DNA from: Lobulomyces angularis
Taxonomy: Eukaryota > Chytridiomycota > Chytridiomycetes > Lobulomycetales > Lobulomycetaceae
Assembly (NCBI GenBank): GCA_027604685.1
Contig: JADHYX010000003.1
Coordinates: 109,446-173,445, forward strand
DNA length: 64,000 nt
Direction: 5' to 3'
Part shown: positions 11,341 through 27,402 of the stretch, piece by piece
Layout: the number at the start of each line of letters is the position of its first letter
How positions within the stretch are numbered: position 1 is the first letter of the stretch
The notes under the pieces: model-generated
What the model saw: only the letters and a program-made list of their open reading frames with translations
What the model was told of the DNA's origin: nothing
The model's database searches: none
Program-made: the position numbers and the translations under genes

Positions 11341-12120
11341 CTAATGTGATTGCTTTACTAAAATATGCTTAATTACGGATACTTGCTCCACCTTTTCTTT
11401 TTTTAAATCTTTAATTTTTTGTGACGTTATTTTAAAATCTTTCTTTGCGGTTTCATCTATATAAAAAAAAGTTTAAAATAACTCAAATGTTATATATTAA
11501 GGTTACTTCTTATTAATTTTAAGTAATCATTATGAGCAGTTAAAATAAGCTCAGCTTTTGAAGTTGATTCTGATAAATTTCTGATAATAGAGGAAGTCGT
11601 AAGCAAGCTAAAATGGGGAATACGTTCTCCTTCTACCTCCACTGGTCTCTGAGTACTATTTTCAAAAAAAAGTAAAGTGCAAGTGAGTAAATAAATGCAT
11701 ACGTTTTCCCTGTTAATAAAGTATATGTATTTTCAATGAAATAAATAGCAGCATTTAGATGATGATTTTTAATAGCGTGTACTGCTTCATTTGGGATTTG
11801 TATATTGTTTTTTTTAAAAACTTTGTAGCAAAAAAATAAATATGAAAAATAATAAAAAAAAAATACATTTTTGAAGTTGATCCCAATTTTTCGTTTTGAT
11901 TTCCTTTGAATCTCCAGTATAAAAACATGGTATTAATAATTCTCCTGGGTAATAATAGTTGAAAATTTCTGCTATTAAATATCCATTTGCAAAATCTCTG
12001 CAAATTGTTGATTAAAGAAATACAGTAAATAAAATTGTCATACCTTTTGGGATTTTTAAATGAATAACTTAAATTCAGACTCAACAACCACTTCAGCACT
12101 TCTCGTTGAAACCCTATCAT
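11341..12120 (-). CDS. SPATA4: SPATA4-like calponin-homology (CH) protein
   Basis: Small protein of the SPATA4/SPEF1 CH-domain family, which binds microtubules or the axoneme in ciliated organisms. Exon 1 encodes GFQREVLKWLLSLNLSYSF and KNPKR; exon 2 DFANGYLIAEIFNYYYPGEL and TKNWDQLQKF; exon 3 PNEAVHAIKNHHLNAA and IENTYTLLTGK. These match the whole SPATA4/SPEF1 CH fold in order. The C-terminal exons are SQRPVEVEGERIPHFSLL, a helical stretch, and a Lys-rich end (KDLKKEKVEQVSVIKHIL). Start ATG 12118-12120, stop TAG 11341-11343. It is convergent with AFG2. The family supports the organism having a flagellum. Confidence 0.85.
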
Positions 12121-12435
12121 TTTACGTCAGAAAATTTTGAGCAAACAGTCAAGAACTGTTAATTTTCGTTTTTTTTTATTTTTAATTTTTTTTTTTTTGC
12201 AATATTAACCAATCAAGAAAATATAAAGTTTATATCAATATAGAACCTTTAGTTAAGTCTGCATTAATATTCTAATTCCATATGAAGAAGGCAAATTGGT
12301 ATTATTTAAGCATGATATTGTCTTTAAAGTAAAAAAGTGGATGCTTTTTAATATAGAGAATTAGGTTTCATCAACCAATTTTAAATACCATATTATATTT
12401 TAAACTTTTCTAAAATAATCCTTTTTTAACAGAAC

Positions 12436-15400
12436 TCATTGAATGGATTCACCAGAATAAAAGCTCATAATTAAGTTCTGAACAATGACACTAGGTTCTC
12501 TATCCTGAACTGTTTTCAAAGTTCCTCTAAAATTATAATAATCTAAAAAATTCAATCCAAATTTATCCTTATGATGTTGCAGATCAAAATTTCCAGTAAA
12601 AAAAGCCAAATTTTTTCCAAAGTTAACCTTAAAAGAGAGAAATATCTTTAATAAAATAATCATTAAACTAATGTTTTTTAAGTTCAATAATCCAAATGCC
12701 AGATACTGGAAAAAATTATTTTCTTCATCCAACTCTTTTTTCATACTTAATAAGATTCTTAGGTTAAATTTTTTTGAAGTATTAATCAAATTTAAAAATA
12801 ATTCCAAAAGCTTGTTTAGACTTAAATTCTCATTTTTAGAAGTTTTTGTTGAAAAAAAGAAGTTTTTTTTTTGTAAATTTGTTAAAACTGATTTTAAATT
12901 ATTAAGAAGTATTGGTTCAATGATTTCCTTTGTGTTTCTGCTCTCTTTTAAACTGTTACAGAATAAAAAATAAACAGAAAATTTCTTGGTAGTTTACTTA
13001 CAGAGCTAAAATTGCTTTTAAAACATTTTCTTGCCAACTGACTTCCTCTAATAAGCGGAGGTATACAAAAATAACGTCATTTTTCAAAATTTCTTCAGTA
13101 CAATAAACCATGTCACATATTATCTGAATGGCGAATTGCCTTGAAGAGCTAAGGTGGAAAACAACGTCAATTCATTAGAAATCTTTAAATATTCCAGTTT
13201 ACCTTGAAGAATCAATTATTTTTTTCAAGAAAGGAATAAAACCAAGCTTTGCGCAAATTTCAGTTCGCTTTTTACTCATTCTGCATACATTGAATAATAT
13301 TACCAAAGAATGTTTATTAACTTCCTAAAAAAAGAGTTAATTTTTATTTCTTTAATTAATACCGAATTTATATTTTTATAATCTAAAATTTTTTTTAACT
13401 CAAAAATTAAGTTGCTTTTTTCAAAATTTTCAAATACTTTTACGTTCAAGTTCATTGAACAATTTTTTAAAATTTTTAATAGCAAAACCAAATTTTTTGA
13501 ATTGAGCAGCTCAAAACTTTTAATCAAATTTATAAAGCAATTTAAATTTGTAATGGAGCTCATCACCTTTAAATTTCCTTTCGAGAAATTTAAGAATATC
13601 ATTAAAATTTTTTTAATCAAATCTTCATTTTTCCCCAAATTAATGGAATTATCTAAATTCAATACATAAAAAGTTGATGAAAGTTTCTTTAACAAATATT
13701 CCTGAGTAAATATTATACAGAAATCCTTTTTTGATACAGACTAAAGTTGAACAATTAAGAGAAAATTCATCAATTTTAATGATATGTAAATACTTGAATA
13801 TTTAAGACACTTATAATACTGTCCGCCGCATTCTCAACAAGAACTTTTTTATTGATATCAAAATTTTCCTCATCAAAAAATTCAGAAAAACTTTTTAAAC
13901 CATTGCAAGATATGAAAATTTTCAAAATTTCTACATTTTTGCAAAGGTATTTTATAAAAATGGAACTTTCAATTCTTATATCAATTGAATAATACTTTTT
14001 ACAAAATTTCAACATAATCGGAATTCCTCCAAATAGACAAAAAGACTCCAAAATTTCTACGCTATCTTCTATACACTTTTAATATTTTTTGGAAAACTTA
14101 AATCTAAGCATTAAAAACCACATTTTTTACCTGGTTTAAAAACTTCAGCAGTTTTAAAATAACAAACTCTTTTGTTTGGCGCTCCAATAATTCCAACAAC
14201 GGCATTAAATAATGTGACTTTAGTATAATTGATTTTTGAATAGGATTATCCAAAAAAGTTTTTCCCTGCATCAAAGTATCAAAATTAAAAATTATGTTAT
14301 GTTATTGGTTACAAGATACTCGCAAATTTTGATTAACTCTTGGTCGCTTAAAGTTTTGTTATTTATTAAAACATCAAATTTATTATTCAATTTCTCTTTT
14401 AAGTCATATTCAAAACTTTTGCTTATGTACCAATTGTTGGTGTTCGCATCATTTTCTAGATTTTCGTCGTTATCTTCTAAGTTTGAGAAGGGGTCCTCCT
14501 CGAAAGAATCTGGGCATTTGAAATTATTTCTATTTTTTTCTAAAGTAACTAAATGTTAAGGTTTAAAAAATGGTTTTCACTATATCACCATTAAAGTTAA
14601 AAATATCTGACCAATCATTGCCGTTTTCTTCATCTAAAAATATATGTACCTTCTCAAAAATACAATTTTATTGTATAAAATTTTTCTTTTCTTACATTAT
14701 CTAGGTTTTCTTCTACAGCAGAGAAAGTGTTCAATTTTATTTCAGAGTCATAGAGATTAGTTAGTTGCTTCGCTGCTATCAACAAAAATAATGACACTTT
14801 TGTGAAGATTGACATTTCTTACAAACGAGGTTGGAATGAGTCTCTTCCACTTCAAAGTCATTATCCCAATTATTTTCCAGTTCGGTTTCTGGTAAAATAT
14901 ATCCAAAATTTTTTTTTGGTGTTCCTTTTAACCCTGAGTTGTTTGTTAATTGCAATTTCTGATTTTCCGCCAATTCATTATATTTGCTTAACTCTTTGCC
15001 TAAAAGTTTTTCATTCCTAGTAAAAACTTCATTTTCATGAAAAGGTAAATCCTTCTTTTTTTTTTGACAGTTTTCAAAGCTGAATTCTTTTTCATTCGTT
15101 ACATCAAAATCTTCATCCCAGTTGGAACTCATTTTCTCGGCTTCCGCTAAACTTTTTACGTTCTTCAAAAGCATACTTTTTGCTTCAAGTTCGTTTTCCT
15201 GGAAATCTTCATCCCAACTTTCTAAATGGAAATTTTTTTTTAATATAAATTTAAATTTTTTACAACTAGTTAACACCTTTTACTCCAATTACTTCAGAAA
15301 CTTCAGAAACTTTTGAGGAAGATTTTGGTTGCTATAAAGATGAAGGAAGAACGAGTTTAATGACACAAATCTTTGAATAGCGATGCAAATACCCCATTAA

Positions 15401-16568
15401 TACTTTTAATCCAAGGATGCTTTATTAAATTTTTTGCACTTATTCTTAAGTATGGATCCTTTTGAAAACACTCAAGAAGAAAATCTCGTAACAGCTTTTA
15501 TATTTGAATAAATTTTAAAAAAGGTTTTTAAAATTTTAATTGATTACTGGTGAAAGGTATTCGGGTATGGGAGGATGATCATCCTGAACCATTCTAAATA
15601 AAGCTGACATTGGAGCCAAAGTATGGTATGGTGGATTTCCCACTATCATTTCTAAAATAGTACAACCTAAACTCCTAAGAAAAAGATAAAAATAGATTGT
15701 GCTCGTAATACATTACCATATATCCGAAGCAGTTGTAGCCCCATTTAGTTCAATTACTTCTGGTGCCACTAACAATAGATGAAATTAAAAAATTTCGTAA
15801 GTTGACAATATTATACTCCAGTATGGTGAACCAGCAACATTATCAATTTGAACATCGCATAATTTAGCAGCTACACCGAAATCAGCCAACTTTACTTCAG
15901 CAACTTTTGTAGTTAAAATATTTCCACATTTAAGGTCTCTATGCAATATTCCTTGCTCATGTAGATAAATAAGTCCAAGTAATATTTTATGTACAAAATT
16001 TGAAACCAAATTTTCTTTAAAACCTCCAAATTTTTTTCTTAAATGAAAAAGAGAGCCATTTTCACAGAATCTTATTAAAAAAAAGGGTTGAATTTGTAAT
16101 TTACAATGCACAATTAGAGGTTATTTTATATTTACTCCATAATGATATTCAAGTTTTCTTGCGTTTTAATAAACCCCTTATATTTAACTATGTTCGGATG
16201 CTGTATTTAAAGAAAAATAAAAAAAAACTAATAATGATATTTAAAATTATTTGTACTAACATTTAATCCCTTCAGTAAACCAATTTCCATCTGAATTTCC
16301 AAAAATAAGAATTAAATTAAATTAATAAAATTTAACTCTTATACCATAATTAGATCAACTTCACATTTGGGTATATTTAGTAAATTTATTTGTTTTATTG
16401 CAACAGTTTCTCCAGTTCTTTCATTCAATCCACTATAAACAGATCCAAATGCACCTTTGCCTATACAATTACCCAATATGTAATCTTCGATTCTTGCCTA
16501 TATAAATTAAGATAACACACTTTAAACAATTGAATTTTTTTTTTTACCTCATGAATCTTTCTCAACAT
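12436..16568 (-). CDS. sepH: MAP3K-epsilon / Cdc7 / SepH-type protein kinase
   Basis: Ser/Thr kinase of the group containing S. pombe Cdc7, Aspergillus SepH, yeast Cdc15 and plant MAP3K-epsilon, which act in septation or mitotic exit signalling. The kinase domain occupies the 5' exons (16568-15400): [20 protein letters not shown] (glycine loop, nearly identical to the family), [69 protein letters not shown] and HPWIKSI. The middle carries repeated NWDEDF-type motifs (about 14840-15240), also seen in this family. The C-terminal part (12436-14460) is helical and hydrophobic, like the ARM-repeat half of MAP3K-epsilon. Start ATG 16566-16568; stop TGA 12436-12438. About 16 exons. The GTPase and scaffold partners of the pathway are not in this window. 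Confidence 0.9.
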
Positions 16569-16732
16569 TTTCAATAAAAATTAAAACTCCGAATTAAAAA
16601 AATTCAAATATAAAATTTTTTGACATTTTATAATAAAAATAATTTATTTAAACAGAATCTATATCCCAAAAAAGGTAAACTTTTAAAAAGATTATACCAA
16701 TACAAGAATAATATGAACACTAAAGGTAAAAG

Positions 16733-17590
16733 TTAAACTAATTTATGCAATTTTGCGAATTCATCTTGAGACCCATCTTCTTGCGGTTTGTACTCGATAA
16801 TCATACTTAAATTTCTCATTTCTTCCTCACCTATACAAATTAAAAAAAAAGTTAAATTTAATAGGCTGCTTTACTAACCATAGCAAACTTTGATAAAATA
16901 GCATGTTGCATCCATTCCAGCAGCAACACCGGAGCTTGTAAGAAACTTTTTATCATAAACAAAACGAGCCTCCTTAACCCAATTGACAGCTGGTCCATTT
17001 TCCTCTGCTAAGGCGAAAATGGCTTTATTTGAAGTAGCTTTTACACCATCCAAGCATCCAGTTTTGGCATACAGAGCACTACCATTGCAAATGGTTATCA
17101 CCAAATCCGCAATTTTAGTTTTTTCAATTAAGAAATTTAACATTTTTTTATTTTGAAGTTCAAGTTTTACTCCTGAACCACCTATAAAAATAATTAAATT
17201 ATTCATGGATTTTAATATAAATTTAATACCGGGAACAAATAAAATATCTAAATGTGGGCAGGTTTCAAAGGAATAGTCAGTTTTGACTACTTGATAAGAC
17301 TGTGGGAAAATAGAATTGGGATGAGGTATTGGTGGTTTTGTAGAAACATCCTTTCCATTTTCAGATATGAAAACTACCTTCAAAGGAAATTTATTGGATA
17401 ATACATTTAGAAATTGCACAGGACCAAATACATCTACAATCAAATAAAGTCAAGTGTCTATTATTAAATTTTTATACCTAACACGGCAAATCCTTCATAT
17501 AACACTACACCTAATATACAGAATTTTAAAGAAAAGTTGTAAATTAAAAGTACCCAGTGTTCTTGGTTTTTGTGTATCCCAGTTTTCCAT
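16733..17590 (-). CDS. DJ-1/PfpI (ThiJ) family protein
   Basis: Class I glutamine-amidotransferase-like fold of the DJ-1/PfpI superfamily, closest by pattern to the branch beginning with LYEGFAVLDVFGPVQFL. The P-loop-like FVPGGSGVKLEL follows a spliced intron. The nucleophile elbow is VITICNGSALYAKTGCLDG, with the expected Cys in CNGS, and the motif FLTSSGVAAGMDATCYFI follows. The start MENWDTQKPRTL is at 17588-17590, and four or five exons with introns of about 45 nt give about 220 residues, a normal length. Members include isonitrile hydratases, glyoxalase/deglycase-type enzymes and regulators; the substrate cannot be told from sequence. Confidence 0.88.
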
Positions 17591-18033
17591 TATTATTGCA
17601 GTCTCTTAATTTTCAATTTAATGTAGTTTTTATAAAGATACTTTGTTGATATTACTTCAATTAATAAAAATGTTTTAATAGTGTTTTAATAGTCAAATTT
17701 TTTAATTGAAAAAGATCATTTTTATTCGGAATAATCACGGAAAAATGGGCCATTTTTTGCCTCCTTCTTACGTTTAATTTATCTAAATTTATAATCTCTT
17801 ACTAAAATTAAAAGTTAATTTAGAGCATTGTTAGTTGTGTTGTCCTCTGACAATTCGTCCTTAGTTCTACTTTACCAAAAAATCTTTACCAATACAGCAG
17901 ATACTCCAATAATAGAGTAGATACTGCAATGGTATTCTCCACACTTTTTCACTATAATTAGTCATCATCCTACCGCATAAAAACCTCAATCTTACTTATC
18001 AATTTTTCAACATTGTGTCTTAAATTTTATAAC

Positions 18034-18117
18034 AATAGATTCATTTCTTATATGGTTTATAATCAGCTAGATAAATAGATTCATTTCTTATATGGTTTAT
18101 AATCAGCTAGATAAATA
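18034..18117. repeat. two-copy 40-bp tandem repeat
   Basis: Positions 18034-18073 and 18074-18113 are identical, starting AATAGATTCATTTCTTATAT, with a few bases of a third copy. Perfect identity points to a recent duplication. Confidence 0.95.
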
Positions 18118-18339
18118 TAAGACTTCTTTCTAAGGAAAAGTATGTATTTAATTTATTTCACAAAACTTTTTTCAAACAAGTTTTAAATTTAAAATCTCAA
18201 AAAATAGACTTATCTTACCCACACTTTACCTATGAGTTTACTCAACTTGTTAAAGCAATTTAAAATTAAATTTTAATATTTTAGTCTATTGTGATGTTCT
18301 AAAACCTTAGATTAATTTTTTTTTTTTTTTTGTTTTTTT

Positions 18340-18349
18340 NNNNNNNNNN
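18340..18349. other. assembly gap (10 N)
   Basis: Ten undetermined bases directly after a poly-T run; the true size of the missing sequence is unknown. Confidence 1.
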
Positions 18350-18384
18350 ATTTAAATTCATAGTTCATTCAAGTGTTTGAAAGA

Positions 18385-20966
18385 ATGACGTTAAGGTTTA
18401 TCTTAAATAATTTGATGAATGAAGAAAGTATCTCTTTTTTTGAATATGAAACGATTAAAAAATTGCTGATGACAGTTCATAGTAAAGAGGTTTTTGAAAA
18501 AGCTGATATCAAAAAATTTGCGTTGAAATTGAACTCTTTTTTGAAATCCCAAAACTCCTTAACCATGTTTGGCTCCGATTTAATTAGAATTTCAATTAAA
18601 AATAACTTAATATTTTTGACAAATCTATCCACTCATGTACCTGCAATAATTTTCGCTTTAAAAGTAAAAAAATTACTTGAAAGATTCTTTAAATTATGTA
18701 TTATTTAGAACGCTAAAAATCCAGAAATTATTTGCGACATTTTATTTACGATTTCTGAACTGATTTTTAAAGCGAAAAAATCAAAAGATTTTGCGGATCA
18801 ACAAATTTCTTTGACGCAAGCTGTTTCTAGCAGTATAGGTAACCTGAAATTAAGCGAAAATATAGATCTCGTATAAAATTAAACATTTTTAGTTGTTTGT
18901 TAATGAAATTTCTTAGTTTCCACTGCTGCCAATGATTCAAACTGTGATAACTATTCATCCTAATCAATTTAGAGGGATGGCTGAAAAATTGGAAAAATCC
19001 TTACGAGAAAGATATAAAAGTGGTGGTAAAAAGGAGGAGCTCTATTTCCATAGACGTACCATCAATAAAGCATTGCTTTCTATTCAATTAACAAAAAGAG
19101 GATTCAATCAAAATAACATTTTAGAATTAATTACAGGATTTTCTGCTTCCGCGTTGAGATCTTTACAAAATTTACTGTCTGAAGGTTACTAATTTTGGTT
19201 AAAAATTTTTATATTTAATGAAGCTCGTCTATTTTCATAAAATAGTTGAAATTAAGAATGTTGAAGAAATTAAATCAGACCTGAAGGTTTTTGAATTGTC
19301 CATGAATGAGTTGATAAATTGTCTAGAGTATGTAAATCAATAAAAAGAAAATATAATTTAATTCGTAATATTTAAAAGGTGGTCAAAAAAGTATAGTTGT
19401 ATTGTCTATTTAAATGATTTTTTGAAAATTATTGAATTTTATTCCACTTTAACAGATGAAGTAATATTTAATTGGTTGATTAAAACCTTAATATACAAAA
19501 ATTTTATATAGCTTCGTTTTGGAAAATCTAAGACATGGCAACTTTTTTTTCCTTTAATAGGTTATAAAGTTAATAAGTTGATGGTCTTGATGCTTGAACG
19601 GTACTTATTTTTCTTTATTTTAACCCTTTTTTTCTTTAGTTTTGGACCTCACTTAATAAAGTTTTCAAAATTAATATGCAACGTGTGCCTCAATAGTCTA
19701 TCTCATAGTAAAAGAAAAGTGTATTTATTAATAATCTCTATTTTTACTGAAAATTTTTTTTAAGAATGTGGAGATTGTCAGTACTTAATGTTTTAAATTT
19801 GACCATTAAATGTGTTTTGCAAGATTATAGGATGTTGTTAAAAGTTTCTGAAGAAATTTTTGAAGACTTTACACTATTAGAAGATGAAAACACTGAAGCT
19901 ACACTTGAAAACAATAAATTGTACGACGCTGGGTTACATGGTAAAAAATTTTTTTATTTGTTTAAACTAATAAATTAGTTCTTTTATCTATTGTGCGCAG
20001 TTCTTATTTAAACTGTGAATCTTTGAAAAACTTGATGAAAAAGATTTTTCAGAAAGTAACTGAAACTTTAATAAAATCTCACATGAATATAATATTTTAT
20101 AAATCTAGTAAAAATGCAACAATAGATCAAAGTGTTATAAAAAAAAACTTAAATTTAAGCATTTTGAAAAGTTTGTATAAATTATTATTCAGTTTAGTTG
20201 AAAGTCTGAATGGTGGATTGGTTTTGGGGGTATCATTAAAGCTTTTTGAAATGGGTTTTCAACTTCCAAATAAAGAAGTAACATAAAAAGCAATTGTAAT
20301 TTAACTTAAATTTTACAGATAAACCAACTTTGTGAGCAATATTTGATTCAGTGCTCTGCGATAATTCATCCGATCAGACCTGCTGGTCTCGAAAGTTTTA
20401 ACCTTTTTGAAGTCAATAATGAGATTAAAGACCAACAAAGCTTTGATGCGTTTTCATTACTAAACAATCCAAACCGCAATTTTCTCAGTACTGAAAAAAA
20501 AAATTACAATATATACAAAAAGGATGACACCGAAAAAAGCGTAACAAGCATTTGTAAATCATTTTTTATTTTAAATGTATTTTTTTAGAAAATCCACTTT
20601 TCGATGACAAAAAATTCTTTAGAAGTTAATAAAATTTTAAATTTAGAAAAAAATGATGTTGAAGCAATAGAGAATTCAAAAAATGTTACCTTAAAGAGAC
20701 AATTCACTGACTTTTCTGCAGAAAAAAGTTGTGAAAACGAAATAATAAACAATGAAACAGTGTTAGAAGAGCACCAAGTACTGGAAGATATTCCAGTTAG
20801 TAAGAAACTTAAATCTGAGGAAAAGGTTACTACACCTCCAGTGGAGACAGTTGTTACTGAAGTAAGAAACAGTTACGACGTTGAAGTTGAGGAAGATGAT
20901 GAAAATTTCATGCAGTCACTAGAGATTAATGCTGATTCCGGCCCAGATGTTACCGATGATGAATAA
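18385..20966 (+). CDS. RIX1/PELP1-like ribosome biogenesis protein (tentative)
   Basis: Large helical protein built from about 11 exons. The pattern fits RIX1/PELP1, the scaffold of the Rix1-Ipi1-Ipi3 complex acting on pre-60S particles: an N-terminal helical repeat region with LPMIQTVITIHPNQFRGMAE (compare the phrase in RIX1 family proteins where a Pro, Phe and Arg precede a basic helix), a later CSAIIHPIRPAG, and a long acidic, Glu/Asp-rich C-terminus (SYDVEVEEDDENFMQSLE, ending DVTDDE). ATG 18385 is the first in frame, but it lies just after the assembly gap, so an upstream exon is possible. The exon join at 18878 uses donor CTC|GTATAA and gives FPLLPM. Similarity is by architecture and short motifs only. 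Confidence 0.5.
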
Positions 20967-21174
20967 AATTTATTTTTCCTAATTTTCATTTAGTAATTTT
21001 ATGTTAACCTTTTTTTATGAATTTTTTTAATTATTTATTTCCTTATTTTGTTTTTCTATATTTATTGCAAGATAAAAATTTATACATGTTTTAAAAAAAA
21101 ATCTATTTAAAAAAAAAAATTAAAAGTAAACTATAAAGAAAATTAAAAATATATTTTTAAAAGGTATTTAGTTT

Positions 21175-24814
<3,640 letters not shown>

Positions 24815-25023
24815 TTTCGCTTTATATCTACCTCATTCAAAATGAGTTTATTTTGAAAATTAAGTTACAATAAATTCTTCTATTTATACTGAATATACCA
24901 GTTTCTTATCTCTAATACTAAGAGGAAGTCACTAATGATGTTTATCTTATAACAGAGAAAAATTATTTGATAGCACTATGGATAGTTTGCAAATTCGGGA
25001 GTAATTATTGTTGCGAAAAAATA

Positions 25024-26152
25024 TTACAATTTTCTATTAAAAAAATTCCTTTCTATGACTGATCGCCTGGGTAAATGATTTAAAAATAAAAAGCACAGAA
25101 TTACTAAACAAGCGAAGAAAACTAGGAAGTAATTTAAATCAATCACAACAATAACTTTTTCAACATTATTTCTAAAAATGTTTGATTTCTTGTTAACATA
25201 ATTATCCCTTTCTCTTGACATTATTACAACGTTAGATTCTTTGCCAATCTTTGGTAAAAATACTTCCCACTTTCCAACATAGGTCTTAATATCCTTCTTG
25301 TGTTCTAACTTTGTAGTAATGGTTGGGTCACCACTAATAAAGAGTAAAAATCTATTTAAAGTTGTATGCTACCTGTGACATCGCTTACAGGAATCATTTT
25401 CGGCTAAAAAGTTGTCATTTTCAAAGTACAACTGCGTCGTGATATTTCTGTAAGATTTATTATGAGGGATTATCTTAAAGTCTAGAAAGAGTTGAACACA
25501 GGAAATAGCAATAAAAATTTTTACGGATGTGAGCTGGTCTAAACCCACCATCATCATATCTAAAACAATTAATAAAGAATGCAACTCTATTTTATCACCT
25601 TCCTGGCATAAGTGATTCAAATTGAAAATATCCATTATTGTCAGTAACAATTTTTGCACGACAAAAAAATTGGTCTTTTTCTCCAACGCTGTACTTACCG
25701 TCCTATTGTTATCATTGTTTTATAAAGAGATGTAAAATATCAATTAAAATACCATGTCAGCTTGCCAGATATCAAGATCAGCAGCTAAAGGAGTTTCGCA
25801 ATCGTCAGAGGAAAATATGGAACCTTGCATATATAAACGATCATGGGCAAATCTAAAAATTAAAAAATTTTAAATAACAAGTATTTCTGCATCGGTTGAC
25901 TACGTCGCCTGTTGGCAAATTTTGGGATCTTTTCTAAATGGCGCACCACCAACATAATACGGACCTGAAGAAAATAAAAAAAGATGTTAAAAAAAGTGAT
26001 TCATTAAATGATTAATGTGTTTAGAAAAATTATTGTTTTTAATCTTTCTCACCTTCAATATCGACTGAAGTACTCCGGCATTCCTTAGCAACATCTAGCG
26101 CCATTGAAAATGAAAAACAGCATAAAAAGAAATTTAACAAAAGTTTCATCAT
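25024..26152 (-). CDS. secreted intradiol ring-cleavage dioxygenase with C-terminal TM
   Basis: Begins with a signal peptide (MMKLLLNFFLCCFSFSMA). The mature protein matches fungal extracellular intradiol dioxygenases related to protocatechuate 3,4-dioxygenase: VDIEGPYYVGGAPFRKD, MQGSIFSSDDCETPLAADLD and IWQADMDGKYSVGEKDQF, GYFQFESLMPGRYDDGGFRP followed directly by AHIHFKI (the His-x-His Fe(III) ligands with upstream Tyr), then TTQLYFENDNFLAENDSC. HIHFK is formed across the splice near 25497-25540. After the domain comes a linker and a hydrophobic segment (IDLNYFLVFFACLVILCFLF) with a basic end, so it is probably anchored to membrane. Such enzymes open catechol-type rings, useful against plant or algal phenolics. 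About seven exons; start at 26150-26152. Confidence 0.88.
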
Positions 26153-27402
26153 AATTTGTCACCGTTGTAACACAAGACTACAGAGATTTATTTACATTTA
26201 ATACTTTACGGGGGTTTTCCGCCTAATCTAATATTATTTTTTAACTATTTCTACACTAATAAAGTAACTAACAAATTATCATCGATTTCTTCCCAAATCT
26301 GGAAGACTTGTTCAATAATTTCCAATTTTTTTTTGTCGTCTATTCTTCAAAATAGCGCATACGAGCTCTACACCCTAACAAATATTGAATTTAATATTTT
26401 TAAAGAAATGTACAAAAAAATATACTTAGACACCAAAATTTTTGACAATGAAAAGTGTTTGAATTGTGTTGGTTGTTATTGAAAATATTTCGAAATGTTG
26501 TTTCTGAAATAACTAAAATTTCAAAACTAAATGTTTATTTAATTCATTTTAGTGTCTGCAATAGTATATTCTGCATTTTCTCTTTTAATTTATTTCATCC
26601 TTTCTTTTTTGGTGATAGCTTTAAGTAGTATAGAGTATCGATAAGAGATTTGAGGGCGTATTCTAAATGGCCTTAAGGAGTATCAGAATTAAACTTTAAT
26701 TGATAAAAGAGCCATTATTTCTGTTTTAAACGAGGAAATTAAATTGCAGGTGATGCTAGATTGATCAATGAAAATTTTTTAGTTGAAGAAAGTACAAAGA
26801 AAAAGAAAATTAGTAGAGTTTTGTTTGCAGGTGAACACTGCTCTAGATAATATTTTGGATTTGCACATGGTAGCTGGCTTAGTGGAATAGAATTAGTAGA
26901 ATAGTACTTTTAATTTTGTAAAAAATTAAAGTAATCTACTTATTTTAGTTAAGTTTAGTTTATTTCTAGATTTTAGAGGTGACTTACTGGTTTATTACTA
27001 AAATTTATTCTTTGAAGGTAAAACATGACTTCTGCATTAACGCGAAAAAAATAAAAGTTACAATTTATATTTACAAAAAAATTTACTTGTTTATACCACT
27101 TATATTATCAGCAAAAGAAATATGGGAAAAAATGTCAATGCTATTGCTGTGATGGTTAGTCCCTTTAATTTTTTTTGATGTGCAATGAAACTATTCCATT
27201 AAGCTTAAGTAGGAGGTCAACTTCACATCTATTTCATTCCCAGCATTTCTTCAAAGTGACCGGAATTTTACCAATGAGGATCCCTCTTTGCAAAACATTA
27301 ATTTGATGAATTTCCGAATCGAAATAGGTCAATTTTCTTAATTTTTTTAGGAGAAGGGTTAAGTGTGACATTTTTGTTGTGGATTCTGTTACTATTTTGT
27401 AT
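26153..27402. other. intergenic, 1.25 kb, with an amine-oxidase relic and a possible small gene
   Basis: The relic at 26640-26893 is listed separately. At 27122-27406 the plus strand can be spliced to a 60-odd residue protein (MGKNVNAIAVM / EVNFTSISFPAF... / ...LSVTFLLWILLLFCI) using a normal first intron and a 23-nt second one. The second is too short to trust and the end would overlap the next start by four bases, so I do not call it a gene. Confidence 0.4.
26640..26893 (+). pseudogene. decayed C-terminus of an FAD amine oxidase
   Basis: In one frame 26810-26893 reads VLFAGEHCSR, a stop, then YFGFAHGSWLSGIELVE and a stop. This is the FAD-binding C-terminal motif of flavin amine/polyamine oxidases (consensus LFFAGEHTS..Y.G..HGAYLSG). 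Immediately upstream, GDARLINENFLVEESTKKKK joins by a plausible acceptor (TTGCAG at 26749), and ISVLNEEIKLQ before it. The in-frame TAA and the lack of any readable N-terminal half show it is broken. It could alternatively be a sequencing error in a fragment, but no parental full-length gene is in the window. Confidence 0.65.

Larger units (their letters stand above)
17591..18384. other. intergenic with tandem duplication and gap
   Basis: No coding signal seen. It contains a 40-bp tandem duplication (18034-18117) and a ten-N assembly gap (18340-18349) next to a T-rich run, so the 5' side of the following gene may be incomplete. Confidence 0.6.

Noticed and set aside
15785..16111. Kinase fragment considered as a stand-alone gene
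   Set aside because: Splices at both ends into conserved kinase blocks upstream (glycine loop) and downstream (APE, DIWSLG), then into the NWDEDF and ARM-like region; one gene of the MAP3K-epsilon/Cdc7 type.
20604..20966. Acidic C-terminal frame considered as a separate gene
   Set aside because: It joins in frame through a normal intron (about 20540-20588) to the upstream helical exons and fits an acidic RIX1/PELP1-type tail.
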